Source: Aphelidium insulamus
Lineage: Eukaryota > Aphelidiomycota > Aphelidea > Aphelidiaceae
DNA length: 64,000 nucleotides
Assembly (NCBI GenBank): GCA_036784855.1
Contig: JAZDSV010000001.1
Location: 372,001-436,000, forward strand
Direction of reading: 5' to 3'
A program made the translations under genes and the position numbers. Shown here piece after piece: positions 33,566 through 45,580 of the stretch. The notes below the pieces were generated by a model. That model was not told where the DNA came from. It worked only from the letters and a program-made list of their open reading frames with translations, and did no database searches. Positions within the stretch are counted from its first letter, which is position 1, and every line of letters starts with the position of its first letter.

Positions 33566-34128
33566 ATCTATTCATCATCGAATGATAGGAGCTTCTTGTT
33601 GACTCGTGACGACGAGTCGGCGGGCAGCTTCCTCTTTGCTCTCTGTTGAGTTGAAGATGATTTATCAGTTGGTGATGGCTCTACTTTTGCTTCCTTCTTC
33701 TTGGTGCGAAATATCGGCTTGGTGGAGTAGGCTGGTATTTCTTGCGGAACTATTTATTTATGAGTATTATATATATGGTATACGTATGTAGCAAAAAACC
33801 CACCAGATTCGGGAGCAGATTGCTTATTTGCTGTAGTGCTTTGATCATCCCTCTTGACATTCTGCTTCGCCTCCTCTGAGGCAGCCTCCTCCAACGTGAG
33901 ATGCTTCTTGCCGTCCAGCACTACTACTGTCGGCGCATCATCGCGCGAATTGCCGCGAATGGTGTCATCGACAGCATCTGCGGAGTCATCGGATTCGTGC
34001 TGAAACTTCTTGTCCATCTCGTTATCATCACCCTGATACCCAGTCTTGGCCAGTAGGGCTGCCAGGAACGGTGGCACCTGGCGCTGATACTGTACACGCC
34101 CCTTTTCTTTGGAGGATGGTGGCGGCAT
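33566..34128 (-). CDS. KIAA1143/DUF4604-family protein
   Basis: Two exons. Begins MPPPSSKEKGRVQYQRQVPPF, with FLAALLAKTGYQGDD, an acidic stretch, APTVVVLDGKKHLTLEEA and, after an intron of ~55 nt, YSTKPIFRTKKKEAKVEPSP, a basic region and the end KKLLSFDDE. VxYxRPxxPxFL, PxVVVLKxGxLxxEE, and SLLSFDxE are the conserved blocks of vertebrate KIAA1143 and its fungal DUF4604 homologues. Function is not known. It begins only 29 bp after the condensin stop and ends 165 bp before the PP4R3 start. Confidence 0.8.
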
Positions 34129-34157
34129 GCAGACTTCAAATGATTTGAAGTGAAGGG

Positions 34158-36745
34158 TTATATTTTCTGCGAAGAAACCAAAAGGTCACTCAGATCTGAC
34201 TGGCCGTCAATACGGAGATTTCTTTCATTGGCCAAGTGGAGCAGGCAGATAAAGTAGTAAGACACAGTGATTTCATCTGCCTTGAGCGGGGTGTACATGG
34301 TCTTCACGTCGTCAATCAAGTGCGTGAAAGTGCTTGGTTGTTGGTGTTCCGAAGCGTTCAGAGACTGTGCATAGTCAATTTGTATTGTTCAGTCGTGCAT
34401 ATGATATACACAAAATATAATTGCCTCGCCGTCCAGCTTGGACCAAATGTCGTCCTTCAACTTTTTCACATCAACCTTTTTTGCCTTTTTCGAATAGTTT
34501 ATCGTTTCTGGCCGGCCATCATTACGACCGGTGGTCGGGGCTACAAACTGAGTCGCCCCGAGGTAATCACCTTGCGTTGCCTGAGTAAATCCATTGAACG
34601 GAGCATTGTCATCGTAATTGTCGTCGTCTTGGTCGTAGTCACCCATGGCATCATTAAACTGTTGCGACACATCGATGTGATCCAAATTATTATCGCCACC
34701 ATTTGTCTCTACTTTGACCACCTGTGCAGCTAATTAACCTTGTACAGAGAAAGGTCAATTGAATTCGCACTTGTAGTAGCGGCTTGCTGAAGAGCTTGTT
34801 CATGTCCGACCAAGAATAATGAATGTCACGCGGCAGCAAATGCAGGCTTTTCCCGCCGGTGGACTTAACCCGAGCTGCACTTGCTTTACCGCTTTTCGCC
34901 CGAACGCTCAAGATTTCATCATCAGTAGGCGTCTTAATATTAAAGTCGATCAAATTGACGGTCTTTTCCTTTCTTTGCCGTGTTACATTTGTCGCCTTTG
35001 GTTGCTCTATAGATTATTACTCAAAAACACATATGCCCCTCAACGAACTTTGAACAATATTCCTCATCAGCTGCCGACGCTTCCAATGCTCCGGGCCTGC
35101 CCACGATTTAAGAGACGCAGCGTCAAAGTACGAAAACTGATTAGCCGGAGCGGTGAATGGTCGGAGCAGAACACAGTGGCGTGTTTTATGGGATGCTCCA
35201 GACTCGGATGTAACGCTGGAATTGTGTTGCGTTGAAGTGTCGTCGTCGTTCATTGCCGCATCAACGCCTTCGGCAATAAGATCCTCAAATATGTATCCGC
35301 CGTGATCGTCATCATTGTCGATTTCATCGTGATCATCTCCACCCATGTCGTTATCATTGCCGCCATCAGACGCTACATCTTCTTTAATGGGCGTATCATC
35401 ACTACCATCAGACAGCCGAGATGGCTGCTCAACAAATGAGCCATCAATCCCGTCTGATGCCCATGGTAGATCACCAGAGCTTAATCTATAGCCGGCAAGT
35501 GTTGGACATATCTTCATGCGAGCTAACCCGGAAGGATCTCTGGGCAGAAAAGCTAATTAATTGTATCAACACGAGCAAATATGTAGTCAATGAACACGAG
35601 CACGCATACGTGTCAGAGGTCCCAGATCGAGCATTTCGCCAAGCAGCGCCTCTTCCTTGTCGGTCATCATAGCGTGGGCAACAGCGTTAATATCACTGGC
35701 ATCAAACACGATTTTGCCGTTGTCAAACACACTGAGGTGATTAAGCAGCAGACCGCTGGCGCCACCCTCGTCAAATTCTGCGCATGTCTTGCGGAAGAGC
35801 GGATCCACCGCAAACTCCGAGTCCAACTTCTTCATTGACAGGTTGGCCGCCGACTTTTCCAGAGTTTTTTCGCGCAGAGTACTTGCTGGCTATGTCGATT
35901 AATGCAATGTGTTAAAGATTGTATTATTTGAATACATACATACCTTTTTGCGTACACGCCGACCATCTTCAGCAACCTCGTCATCTCCGTCAGCATCATC
36001 GCCAGGCGAAGCCGATACCTTGCTCTGCTTGGCATTGCCGTCTACGGTTTGTGCAATATAACAGCAGTCAAGTATGAGCAATATATACAACACTTGCCGG
36101 AGGTGGACAGACCGCTGAGCAGCAGATTAGTTTCCGAGACTACGGCGTCAACCCTCGTGGTGTACACCTTGACACAGCCGTCCAGCGTGCAGGAAGCCCT
36201 CTGAAAGTTAATCGTATTGCCACCATTTTCGCCCGCCGTGCCCAGTTCGTGAAAGTAGTCGATAAGCTGCACATTCCAGCTGTTGTTGGTGTTGATTTTC
36301 TGCATTGCATGAAAGTGAGCTGAGCTAGTGTGGACACAGAGACAGGAATCTCTCTGGCAGGCACAGTGCATGTACAGAGAGACATCCAACCCACATTGTC
36401 AGTGGCAATCTTCATCCACTGCTCGTAGTTGCGCGCCAGATCTGCCTGTGACAGCGGCGCACCGTGCTGACCGTACGGCACAGCTGGCACAGCATCCGTG
36501 GGCGGAGCGTTGAGGGCAGTGCTGTTATCGCCGCCGTGGCCACCAGCAGCAAGCAGCGCCAGACTCTGACGGTGACGTTTCATGCAGGCGGACGACTCGC
36601 GGCGGGCAGCTCTCTCCGCAGCATCATTGTTTAACGCGGCATCGGCAGAGGTGGGAGCGGCTGAGTGGTGAGGGGACGCAGACACCGCACCCAGTGAAGG
36701 CCGAGCCGTTGGCAGCAGAACAGAGCGGCGCCGATCCGAGACCAT
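34158..36745 (-). CDS. BRN1: condensin subunit 2 (kleisin CAP-H/Brn1)
   Basis: Kleisin that bridges the SMC2 and SMC4 heads. Seven or so exons. Landmarks: RRRSVLLPTARPSLG, YEQWMKIATDN then NSWNVQLIDYFHEL, NFQRASCTLDGCVKVYTTRV, SETNLLLSGL, FDEGGASGLLLNHLSVF, SYFDAASLKSWAGPEHWK, FNIKTPTDDEI, TINYSKKAKKVDVKKLK, THLIDDVKTMYTPLKADEIT, SYYFICLLHLANERNL. These cover the N-terminal SMC-binding helices, the acidic middle and the C-terminal winged helix. The ATG at 36745 is chosen just before MVSDRRRSVLL; the frame upstream is open but hydrophobic and not conserved. Divergent from CatSper-like B (114 bp between starts). Confidence 0.9.
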
Positions 36746-36859
36746 TTCGGGTTGAAACAGTCCCCGGCGAATACGCGTCGGCCTTGTTGTGGTGTGCCGT
36801 GAGAGCAGTGAGAGCAGTGCATAGCAGAGCGTGACGCACAAGATAAACACCCGGCCAGG

Positions 36860-38954
36860 ATGCCCGTAAATGCTAACAGGACAAAGCATGGCGTGGACGT
36901 GGAGCTCACTGCCGGCGCGCTGCACTTGGTTTGCGCTGATGGTGTCTCTGTGTGACATACCTACGCTGCTAACCACGCACCGCCCGTGCAGCCACCCGTG
37001 CTAGAGACAGATTTCGGCAAATGGACCGCGGTACCCACCACGAGGTTGTTTGGCACGGCGGCGGATGGAGCAGATGCAAATGCCGACGACGACATAGATG
37101 CTGATGACACTGTCTCCTCCATCTACACGGCCACCGTTGACACCGCAGTGCTGGATGCCGACGATTCCGGCCAAAAGTACGCACATTAATAATGCGCATT
37201 GAAGTACTTATACTGACGGCCCTGCAGGCTGGCACAGGCACCGCTGCGGGAGTACATTGTCCACAACAAGATGCGGCAGGTAAGATCTTCCATATGTGTC
37301 AACATGGAACGCTTTACCATTTTGCCTCTGCAGCTGGAGGCAGACTTTAACCGCAAGATGGTCAACTTTGTGGACGTGGTTGATATGGACGACGAAGCAT
37401 TTCGCGACCACGTATCGGAAGACCTGGCAGGCAGGCTGTGCGAAAGTGATGCCTTCCAAACCATTATCACCATCTTGATTATTGTGCGTCAGTCACGGAG
37501 ATCTGCTTGCTTTTTAACCTGGAACACTGCAGCTGAACAGCATTATGATTGCTGTGGAGACTGACCGGAACATGGTACGAACATAAATCCATGTGACCCA
37601 CGACAACTAATATGTGCCAGATGTTGCGCTACTCGAACGTTTTTCATGGCTTGGATTCCGTGTTCCTAGCTGCCTTTTCGTTGGAAATTTGCCTGAAATT
37701 CTATGTCAACTTCACTGGCTTCTGGCACTCTGGCTGGAATGTGTTTGATTTTTCGCTGATTGCGTCGGCGTTGTTTGCCCCGGCCCTTACTTTCATGAGC
37801 AGCGGGAGAATGCTGCGCATACTTCGGGTCTTTAGAGCGTTCAAAGCACTGCGTGGTGTTCCTGCCCTGGAAGGACTTCGATCCATTGTCAAGACTATTA
37901 TCAGCTCCATACCGGATATGATCAACATTGGCATTTTGCTGCTTCTATTGATGTTCATCTATGCCGTGGTTGGAGTGACACTGTTCAAGAGCGTTTCGCC
38001 GGAAGATTTTGGAGACTTGTCAATGGGCAAGCATACCTTGCACTTGACGTGACTAAACTTCGCCTCACGTAGCAATGTTTTCCCTCTTCGTTATGCTCAC
38101 GCAGGACGGCTGGGAGAAAATTTTCAACCGACTGGAGGTGAGTCACTTAAATAACTTCAGCAGCTATCTAATCATGGATTAAAGGCCCGTGGGCAATGGC
38201 TTGCTGGAGTTATATATTGCGCCACGTTCATTCTTCTCGGTGTGATGGTTTTTGTGAACTTGATTGTGGGAGTTGTGGTTACCAGTCTGGTACGGCTACA
38301 ATCCAGGCAGTCAGTCGCCGCTTATCAGCAATGCAGGAAGAATCATACGATGAGCTGCAGAAGAACAAGACTGCCAAGTTCCGCTCGCTCACCACGAACC
38401 CGGCCGACAAGCCGCCACAACGTAGGTCTACATAAACAACGTTGGTGTCAATTCACGCAGCAGCCCTGCGGCCGGTCACTTTGCTCAATGACGAAGTGAT
38501 GCCGTTTCTGGAACACCAGGTGCCTCTTGAAATTCCGGTCAGTGATTACTGGTGCGACCAATGGCTATTTACCAACTAGAATCTGTCCAAAATATCGGAG
38601 CAAAAAGTACAAGACTATCTGCTCGTAGTCCGCCTGCTAGCCGAAAACATGAAAGAACATGCCCAGCTGAAAGAGTCATTGGACAAGGTGACTACAGATA
38701 GCATAGATGCTTATTATTGTGCTTTCATATATATTTGCAGATTGTCAAGGAAGTTCAGTCAGTGAACGACAAGGGAGCTCAAATTGAAGTGGAAGATGAC
38801 AGCGACAAGGACGATGGTGACGGCACCGAAACATCCAGCGAGGTATGTGTGTATGTGCAAGGATGAGGCACCGCTTGACCTGTCGCAGTACTCTGCCGCC
38901 CTGAACGGCGACCCGCTGTCGCGCATGTTGAATGCAAAAAAGGGCCGCAATTGA
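36860..38954 (+). CDS. single-domain CatSper-like voltage-gated cation channel B
   Basis: About 12 exons. N-terminus MPVNANRTKHGVD, an acidic linker, then S1 (TIITILIILNSIMIAVE), S2 (DSVFLAAFSLEICLKFY), S3 (GWNVFDFSLIASAL), a strong S4 (RMLRILRVFRAFKALRG, regularly spaced Arg), S5 (IGILLLLLMFIYAVVGVTLF), pore loop AMFSLFVMLTQDGW (TxDxW), S6 (LGVMVFVNLIVGVVV) and a C-terminal coiled coil (EESYDELQKNK; QDYLLVVRLLAENMKEHA; QSVNDKGAQIEVED). The CatSper-type filter and single domain argue against Cav/Cch1. Intron 38027-38072 is GC-AG. The S6-to-tail join near 38290-38330 has several solutions. It ends 40 bp before the TM9 start. Confidence 0.75.
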
Positions 38955-38994
38955 TTGCTGTTTAATACATTCAACGAATTAATTGTATTGTGCC

Positions 38995-41248
38995 ATGGTC
39001 ACTTGTCGCCGCCTTCCGCGGTTGCTGCCCGGCCTCCTCTTCTGTCTGTGCATTGCGGTACAGCAGTGTACTTCGTTCTCGCTGCTGCACCTGTCGGGCC
39101 ATCGCTTTCGCCGTGGCGACACGGTATGTGCCGCTTTGCAGTGGCTCTCGCAGATAATGCCACTCACACTGCTGCCAGATTCCCCTGTGGTTCAACAAGA
39201 TCTACTCCAGCAGTACGCAGGTTCCGTACGCCTACGCCGACTTGCCGTTCACATGCGGTGTGGCTCCTGATGACGACGAGGCGCCACTAAACTTTGGCGA
39301 GCTGTTTCGTGGCGACCGCATCATCAAGTCTGCACACGGCAAGTCTGTGCTCTGTATTGCCAGCTACCACATGGTAGACTTTGGCGGCCCCTGCTGACAA
39401 CGTACACTACGCAGATATCAAGGCTCTGCAGGAGCAAAAATGCGCAGAACTGTGCACCGCCCGGCACATTACGCCCACCGTACGGCAACAGATACGCACC
39501 TACATACAGCAAGACTATCGCGTAGAGTGGATCGTGGATGATTTGCCATCGGGGACGCCAGTAGAAGGAGACCAAATGCGAGACGAGGAGGACATGCAAG
39601 ATTTCAGCCATCAGCAGTACTTAGTGGGGTTCTCCCTCGGCATATACGACAAGATTAGCGATACCACATTCATATTCACACACCACCACATGATATTCAT
39701 GTACGAGCGAGTGGGCGCCGACGAGATACTGATCACCGGCTTTGAGATGTATCCCGAGAGTATGGCGCAGAATGGGACAGCGTGCGTCGACTTGAAAGCA
39801 ATCAAAGACGACCCGATGGTCATGGACGAGCAGATGGACAGTATTCGGTACACCTACACTGTGGAGTGGGTAGAGGACACAAAGGTGCGCTGGGGCCAGC
39901 GCTGGGAACGCTACACGGAAAAGTCGAATTCGAGCGTACATTGGTACAGCATTGCCAATTCGCTGATGCTGCTCGTCTTCCTGACGGTCCTCGTGGCCAT
40001 TATCATGCTGCGCACTCTGAACCACGACATATCCACTTACAACAATCCTGACATGCTGGTATATTGATGGCCATTAAATATTAAAAAATTAAATATCTGC
40101 GTGACACTCACACATTTACATAGGAAGAGCAGGACGAGGTGCTCGGCTGGAAGTTGGTGCACGGCGATGTGTTTCGACCACCTAGACGGTTGATGTTGCT
40201 CTCTGTGCTGGTCGGCTCGGGAGTTCAGGTGTTCAGCACATTGCTGGGCATCATGTTCTTTGCCCTAATAGGCGTGCTGAACCCATCGTATCGCGGTGGT
40301 TTAATGCAGTACGGCTTGGTCCTGTTCATATTTTCAAGGTGGGCATGAAGTTGACTTCACATGCGCCATTTACTCACAATACATTAGCATGTTTGCCGGT
40401 TATCACAGCGCCAGGATATACAAGGCATTCTCTGGCATATCATGGCGCACAAATGCCACGTGGGTTCGTAGGCTTGGTCTAGTTCATGTATTACCGAAAC
40501 TCATCTCTATAGACTGCTACCGTGGTCCCACTGTTTCTCTTTGTGGTATTGAGCGTGATCAACACCTACAATTGGCAGTTGGGTTCCTCAAATGCACTGC
40601 CTGCAGGCACCTTTGTGGCGCTCATATCACTGTGGCTGTTTGTGTCGGTGCCTTTGGTGCTTCTTGGATCATATTTTGGCTTCAAAAAGCAGCCAATAGA
40701 ACATCCGGTCCGCGTTAATCAGATACCGAGGCAGATACCCGCGCAAAGCTCGTACCTGGCACCTGTGCGAAGGTAGGCTTGCAATCATTCAAGTCAGCTC
40801 TCCTGACGGTGATACTAGCATGGTACTGGCCGGGATAATACCGTTCGCAGTGATATCGATGGAACTGTTCTTTGTGATGCAGTCCATGTGGGGCGATCAG
40901 TATTACTACATGTTTGGCTTCATGGCCTTTGTCTACCTCATTATGCTGGTCACTTGCGTGGAGATAACGATTGTGATGATATACTTTCAACTGTGCAGCG
41001 AGGACTATCGATGGCACTGGCGCAGTTTCTGGTTGTCCAGCAGCTCCACATGGTATATCCTGACGTTTGCACTGGTTTACTACTGGGGCCCATTCTCTGC
41101 GGAGAAGGAGCAGTTTCTTAGCGGCACTGTGTTTTTTGGCATGCTAGTGGCACCGCTGGCAGTACACTTTCTCTGCTCGGGCATGGTTGGCTTTGTCGCG
41201 TCCTATGTGTTCCTGAAGCACATTTACGGCGCTGTCAAAATCGACTGA
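38995..41248 (+). CDS. TM9SF/EMP70 nonaspanin
   Basis: A large Golgi/endosome membrane protein with a lumenal N-terminal domain and nine membrane helices. Exon 1 has a signal peptide (LLPGLLFCLCIAVQQC) and GHRFRRGDT; exon 2 IYSSSTQVPYAYADLPF and LNFGELFRGDRII, the family motifs GDxVPLxxNK and LGExLxGDR. The next exon ends the lumenal part (RVEWIVDDLP, FTHHHMIFMYE) and enters TM1. The TM region has GVLNPSYRGGLM, TATVVPLFLF, and ends GFVASYVFLKHIYGAVKID, the usual K-x-D type C-terminus for COPI/COPII signals. Six to eight introns of 40-80 nt. Convergent with Gna1 (68 bp between stops). Confidence 0.9.
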
Positions 41249-41315
41249 CGGTGGAATATCTGATAAAAATTTGAATATAATATCTGATAACATTGATTAC
41301 AGATATCATCCCAGT

Positions 41316-41430
41316 CTACAGCTTGGACACAACCGACGGCTTCTCAATGTACCACGCCATCTCGACTTCTTTGCGGGTAAAGCCGCACTTTTCATACTGA
41401 AAATGTCAACATATTAGTAATTAGGCAATT

Positions 41431-41473
<43 letters not shown>

Positions 41474-42127
41474 CTCCACGTACAAAGGCAACGTTCTTCT
41501 CGGAACAATCCAGAATAACCTTATAGCACCCAACTTGACGGCCAATGTGCTTCAACTGCTCAATGATGAAGCGGCCAAACTGCAAGCTTCGATAATCCTT
41601 GTTCACTACAATATCCTCAATGTGACCCACCTAGTAGTAGATAGATATTAATATGTGGGCGAAGTAAAGACATATACAGAGCTTGAAAATATGCAACTTG
41701 CCAGCCCATTCTCGTGCACAAACTTGCGCTCCACGAATATTGTGCCAGCTGCGGCAATACGTCGTTGTCTCTTGTCCTCGATAACTATCGTAAAGTACTC
41801 GTGGCTGTGGGCTTTCATGTACCAAAACCTGTCTGCGGCGAAGTGGTGTCAATGATGGAAGTGTTGATATGCAGCAAACTGTCCATATAGTGTGTACAAG
41901 TAGAGCACACACAGGCACATACCGGAAAACTGGGCTTCTGTGAGTGTGCCTACTGTGGTCAGGTGGCTGAGGGTGTCGAGAAATCCGCGGCCATAATCGG
42001 ACACGCAGAGCGGCCGAATGAGGAAGGAGCCACGACCGGCAGTCTTGCTAGTCAGCTCTGCCTGCACCTCTGCCGATATGAGCGTCGGGGAGAACTGCAA
42101 ATTGTCCGTCACAATGGTGGTGGTCAT
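41316..42127 (-). CDS. GNA1: glucosamine-6-phosphate N-acetyltransferase (copy 1)
   Basis: GNAT enzyme making GlcNAc-6-phosphate for UDP-GlcNAc, the precursor of chitin and GPI. Four exons. N-terminal helix FSPTLISAEVQAELTSK, LIRPLCVSDYGRGFLDTLSH, LTTVGTLTEAQF, FTIVIEDKRQRIAAAGTIFV, VGHIEDIVVNKDYRSLQFGR (acetyl-CoA loop RxxxxG region), GCYKVILDCSEKNVAF and YEKCGFTRKEVEMAWYIE. The intron 41631-41701 is best read as GC-AG (CTG/GCAAGT), since the join then matches copy 2 without an insertion; a GT donor further in would add seven residues. A palindromic (TA)n element (41431-41472) is in another intron. A paralogue is at 55208. Confidence 0.9.
41431..41472. repeat. 42-bp perfect palindrome with (TA)n core inside an intron
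   Basis: Arms ATACATACAT and ATGTATGTAT flank a TA tract, pairs checked outward from the centre. Lies in an intron of Gna1 copy 1. Confidence 0.85.
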
Positions 42128-42241
42128 GCTCCGGCGCTGTATGTGTGTGTGTATGAATGTATGTAAGCACGCAAGAAGATTTCAAAAACTTGTACAAGTG
42201 TGAATCGTGTGAATCTCGCAGATACTAAATAGCTGTTTTAA

Positions 42242-42556
42242 ATGCACAGCAATTCAGCGCCAATGACGACTGGCCCTTCTGTAGACGGCACTAGCGGTCA
42301 GACGGCGAGCGGTAGTGCGGCATCGCGGCTCCTGCAGACCACCGAGACCATGGAGAGTGCGTAGTCTACACGTGCGGCGGCTTGCTGACATAATACTCTA
42401 GTTCTGCAAGAGATATCGGACCTGCTCAACACGGGCCTGGACAAGGAGTCCCTGGGATTGTGTGTCTCTCTATGCGAGTCTGGTGTCAATCCAGAGGCGC
42501 TGGCCGCTGTTATCAAGGAGTTGAGGCGAGAGTATCGTCTGGCAGAGTCTTTGTGA
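42242..42556 (+). CDS. MZT1: MOZART1 (gamma-tubulin complex adaptor)
   Basis: Two exons, 42242-42356 and 42402-42556, with a 45-nt intron. A Thr/Ser-rich N-terminus is followed by [40 protein letters not shown] and [13 protein letters not shown], the helical MZT1 core (family: [43 protein letters not shown]). MZT1 binds the N-terminus of GCP proteins and recruits the gamma-tubulin ring complex to spindle poles and centrosomes. About 89 residues, the usual size. Divergent from Gna1 (114 bp between starts). Confidence 0.95.
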
Positions 42557-42689
42557 ATACATTACCGATACAAAGTTGTCTCTGCCTCTTACGACTATCA
42601 TACTACACCTCCTACACATGCAGCAATATACAAGCAACATTAACTGAAGTTTATAAACAACAGAGCCAGCTGGCCACACCATCGTCACT

Positions 42690-45394
42690 TCACTCATCAA
42701 TAGTAGGCGTCATGTGGGCGGCATAGGCATCACCATTACTGTTGTTGTTGTTGTCGTCGTCAAAGTCCATCAATTCGATACATGTCTGTTCGTCGCGCTG
42801 CACCGCGGCCACGACTTTGCTGGCACTGGCCTGCAGCCGCCACACACCCGTCACGCCGTCCACCACCCGGCGGATCAGGTCTCCACTTCGGGTCCACAGT
42901 TTAACACCGTCATCGCCGCCGCTCAGTATTCGTTCATCGTCAAACTGCAGAGTGGTCACCGAGTTGCGGTGTGCATGGAACCGCCGTATCATTTCGCCCG
43001 TCTCCACATTCCACTACGTAATAGAAGTGTTAGCGAATATGAATTGTGGAATTTCATTATCAACTTGCCAGGCAGACACGGCCGTCTGAACCGCCAGATA
43101 TAAGTGTATTGCCGCGCAGTTGCATGTGTCCCACCAGAGCGTCATGACCCTCCAGCAGCCATATCGACTACGAATAAAAGTTACAGCTGAGAACACAAAA
43201 TCACGCTTACCTGGCCAGTAATCGCATCCCAAACACGAACATCAGCGTCCAGCGAGCCGGAGCACACATAGCGGCCATCAAATGCCACAGAGTACACTTG
43301 AGCGTGGTGGTCGCGGAAAGTGTGCACGCAGCGCTCTCGGACAGTGTCCCATACTCGCACTGTAAAGTCATACGAGCCTGAAACCACCATGTGACCGTGA
43401 GTGGCAAGGCAGCGGATGGAATTAGAGTGGCCGCGGAACACGGCGTCGCATTGCCCGGAGTCAATGTCCCACAGGCTATTCGTGCGGAGATTAGTATACA
43501 CATTTATGGTAGTGACAATACAATACCGCAGAGTGTTGTCGCGGGATCCAGTGATCACTCGGCCATCGTCCATAATCTTCAAACAGCGAATAGTTGAGGT
43601 GTGTCCGGGTAGAATTTTACTACATTCACCACTGGCCAGATTCCAGACTCTGCAAGAAGATGTTAAACGAAATTTTGTGAGTGCAGATCCAACCAACCTG
43701 AGATCTCTGTCGCATCCACCAGACACCAGTGTGTCACCGCGAAATTCGAGTGCCCAAACACCGCCGTCGTGGCCGTGCAGGATCTGGCGCCGCTGCGGTA
43801 CAGATTGCAAATCACGCACTTCAATGTAGCCGTACGCCGTGCTATCGGTGCCGATGACTAGAAGACGCTCGTCAAACTGTAACGATGTGATGATTGCAAG
43901 CGATGGCCCGTCAAAGGCAGTCCGAGAACACCGTCCATGTGCCCAGTTGGAGCGGACAACATAGCGTGAGCGAAACAGCTGCCTGTAGGAAGGTTGACCG
44001 GCAGCAAAGTTGATATTCATTCGACTGAGCGGCTCCGAATTTCGTCGGTGCTGTCTGGCATGAGCTCGTGTTGCCGCGGCTGCCATTGCACCAAGTGACA
44101 TTGACCGCTGGCGTATAGTATGCACGTTCCCCGTAGCCACAGCAGTGTCATCTGGTTGTTCAGCCAGTGTATGGTTCACTGCTTCAGCCGGCTCCACGAA
44201 GCGATACCGTTCGCACAGCAGTCGCCACAGCTGGTTGTCAGTGGCAATGGCTGCATGAGCGCGCGACACCCGAGCCACGCGCCCGACTTCCCGTATCGGC
44301 AAGTAGTGGAGAATGTGTACGGAAATTTCGTGCGGCAACCTGCCGAGTATGTCCACCTTCAGCCGCGGTAATATGCTGTTTACCAGCAACGCCAGCTGTT
44401 CTCTCGAGCACACGTCCACCAGGCTGTGGATGAAGCTGGTCTGCTGGACGCGACCAAGTCGCGAGAATCTGCGTGACAGTCGAGTTGGCGAAGGCGGCGA
44501 TGAAGATGTTGATGACGAGGTTGAGGAGGGTGACGAAGGAGGCGGCGAAGACGAACGCGTGCTTGACTGTGGCGAGTAGAGCTGGCGATGACTGCGACGG
44601 CGTATGCGACGCTGATGTTCGCGCTGGTTAATGTGTCGCCACCTCGATGCCGAAGCGGTCATCGTGGCCTCGGTAGAGTCTTGAGACGAAGAAGACGACG
44701 ATGACGATACAGAGTCTGGGCGGTCTTGCGCGTCAGGTGCCAGCTGTTCAGCCGCCAGCGGGGAGGTGCCGGCAATGCGGCCATCGCGGCACTGTTTTAC
44801 AGCTTCGTCGCCCGGGGTCAAGTGCATGGCCACGTCAGCGAACCACTGCCGCCTACTGTCCATGGCGTGCTGGCAGCTGTAGTCGCCGTCGTTGGTCGCA
44901 GTCACAACCATGGCCTCCACGGCGCTGTTGGGCGGCGTGCACAGCTTCAGTGAAGCGGAGCAGCAGCCGTGTCTCCTTTGCGCGGCTTCATCGTGGCATC
45001 GGCACATGTCGTCGCACAGCGCCACGACTGTAGCAGGAGCGCTGTCGGCCACCATACCAGTACAAGTGGAGGCGGGGTCTGGTGTGTTGCCTGTGGCGAC
45101 AGAGAGACCGGCAGTCACCGTCGTTGTGGCAGGCGGCACCGTCATGGAAGCTGGAAGCGCCGAAACAACAACGGCAACAGTGGCTGTTGGGCGACCGGCG
45201 GCGGGCAGTTGACGGCGCGGCGACGGCTCTGACGGCAACAAAGACGACCGCGCTGCCAGCTGTGAGCACGGCCAGGAGGACGCGCACAGGCCGTCAACAC
45301 AATGCAAAGCGTTCGACGCGGTTGCGCGTTTCTGCGTCGACCGGATGCGCCGGCAATCTTGGCAGCGTTTTCGCGGTGGCGGTGTATGGGACAT
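42690..45394 (-). CDS. F-box/WD40 protein of the Fbw7/Cdc4 type
   Basis: SCF substrate receptor. A long low-complexity N-terminus (Ser tracts, His/Arg), then an F-box with RLPHEISVHILHYLPIREVG and QLWRLLCERYRF, then seven or eight WD40 repeats: LHGHDGGVWALEF with LVSGGCDRDLRVW; LPGHTSTIRCLKI with VITGSRDNTLRLW; FRGHSNSIRCLAT, VVSGSYDFTVRVW; FRDHHAQVYSVAF, VCSGSLDADVRVW; GGSDGRVCLAW; RNSVTTLQFDDERILSGG; and a last blade ending LMDFD, as in Fbw7. Two introns are in frame within the long open frame (after DRDLR and after DNTLR), so the raw ORF carries intron residues. Similar to Cdc4/Pop1/Fbw7; likely degrades phosphorylated cell-cycle proteins. Confidence 0.85.
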
Positions 45395-45580
45395 TGCGCG
45401 GGTCTACTTGAATACAGGGTGGTGGTTGTGTGAGGGTGTGTGAGGGTGTGAGGTGTGTGTGTAAGGGTGTAAGGGTGTCCCGGGAGAGCGTGAGCACACC
45501 TTGAGCAGGCACAAGGCCGACCGCGTGGAGGCGTCGAGCGGCGGCACTGTCGGACGGGCCGATCGCGCCTCCCGCACGCA

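Noticed and set aside
36746-36976. N-terminal extension of condensin starting near 36976
   Set aside because: The extension is hydrophobic, not conserved and would overlap the start of channel B; the ATG at 36745 begins the typical RRRSV segment.
36860-38954. Fungal Cch1 or Cav fragment
   Set aside because: Only one six-helix domain is present with its own start and stop, and the pore is TxDxW rather than the four-repeat EEEE/N-type filter.
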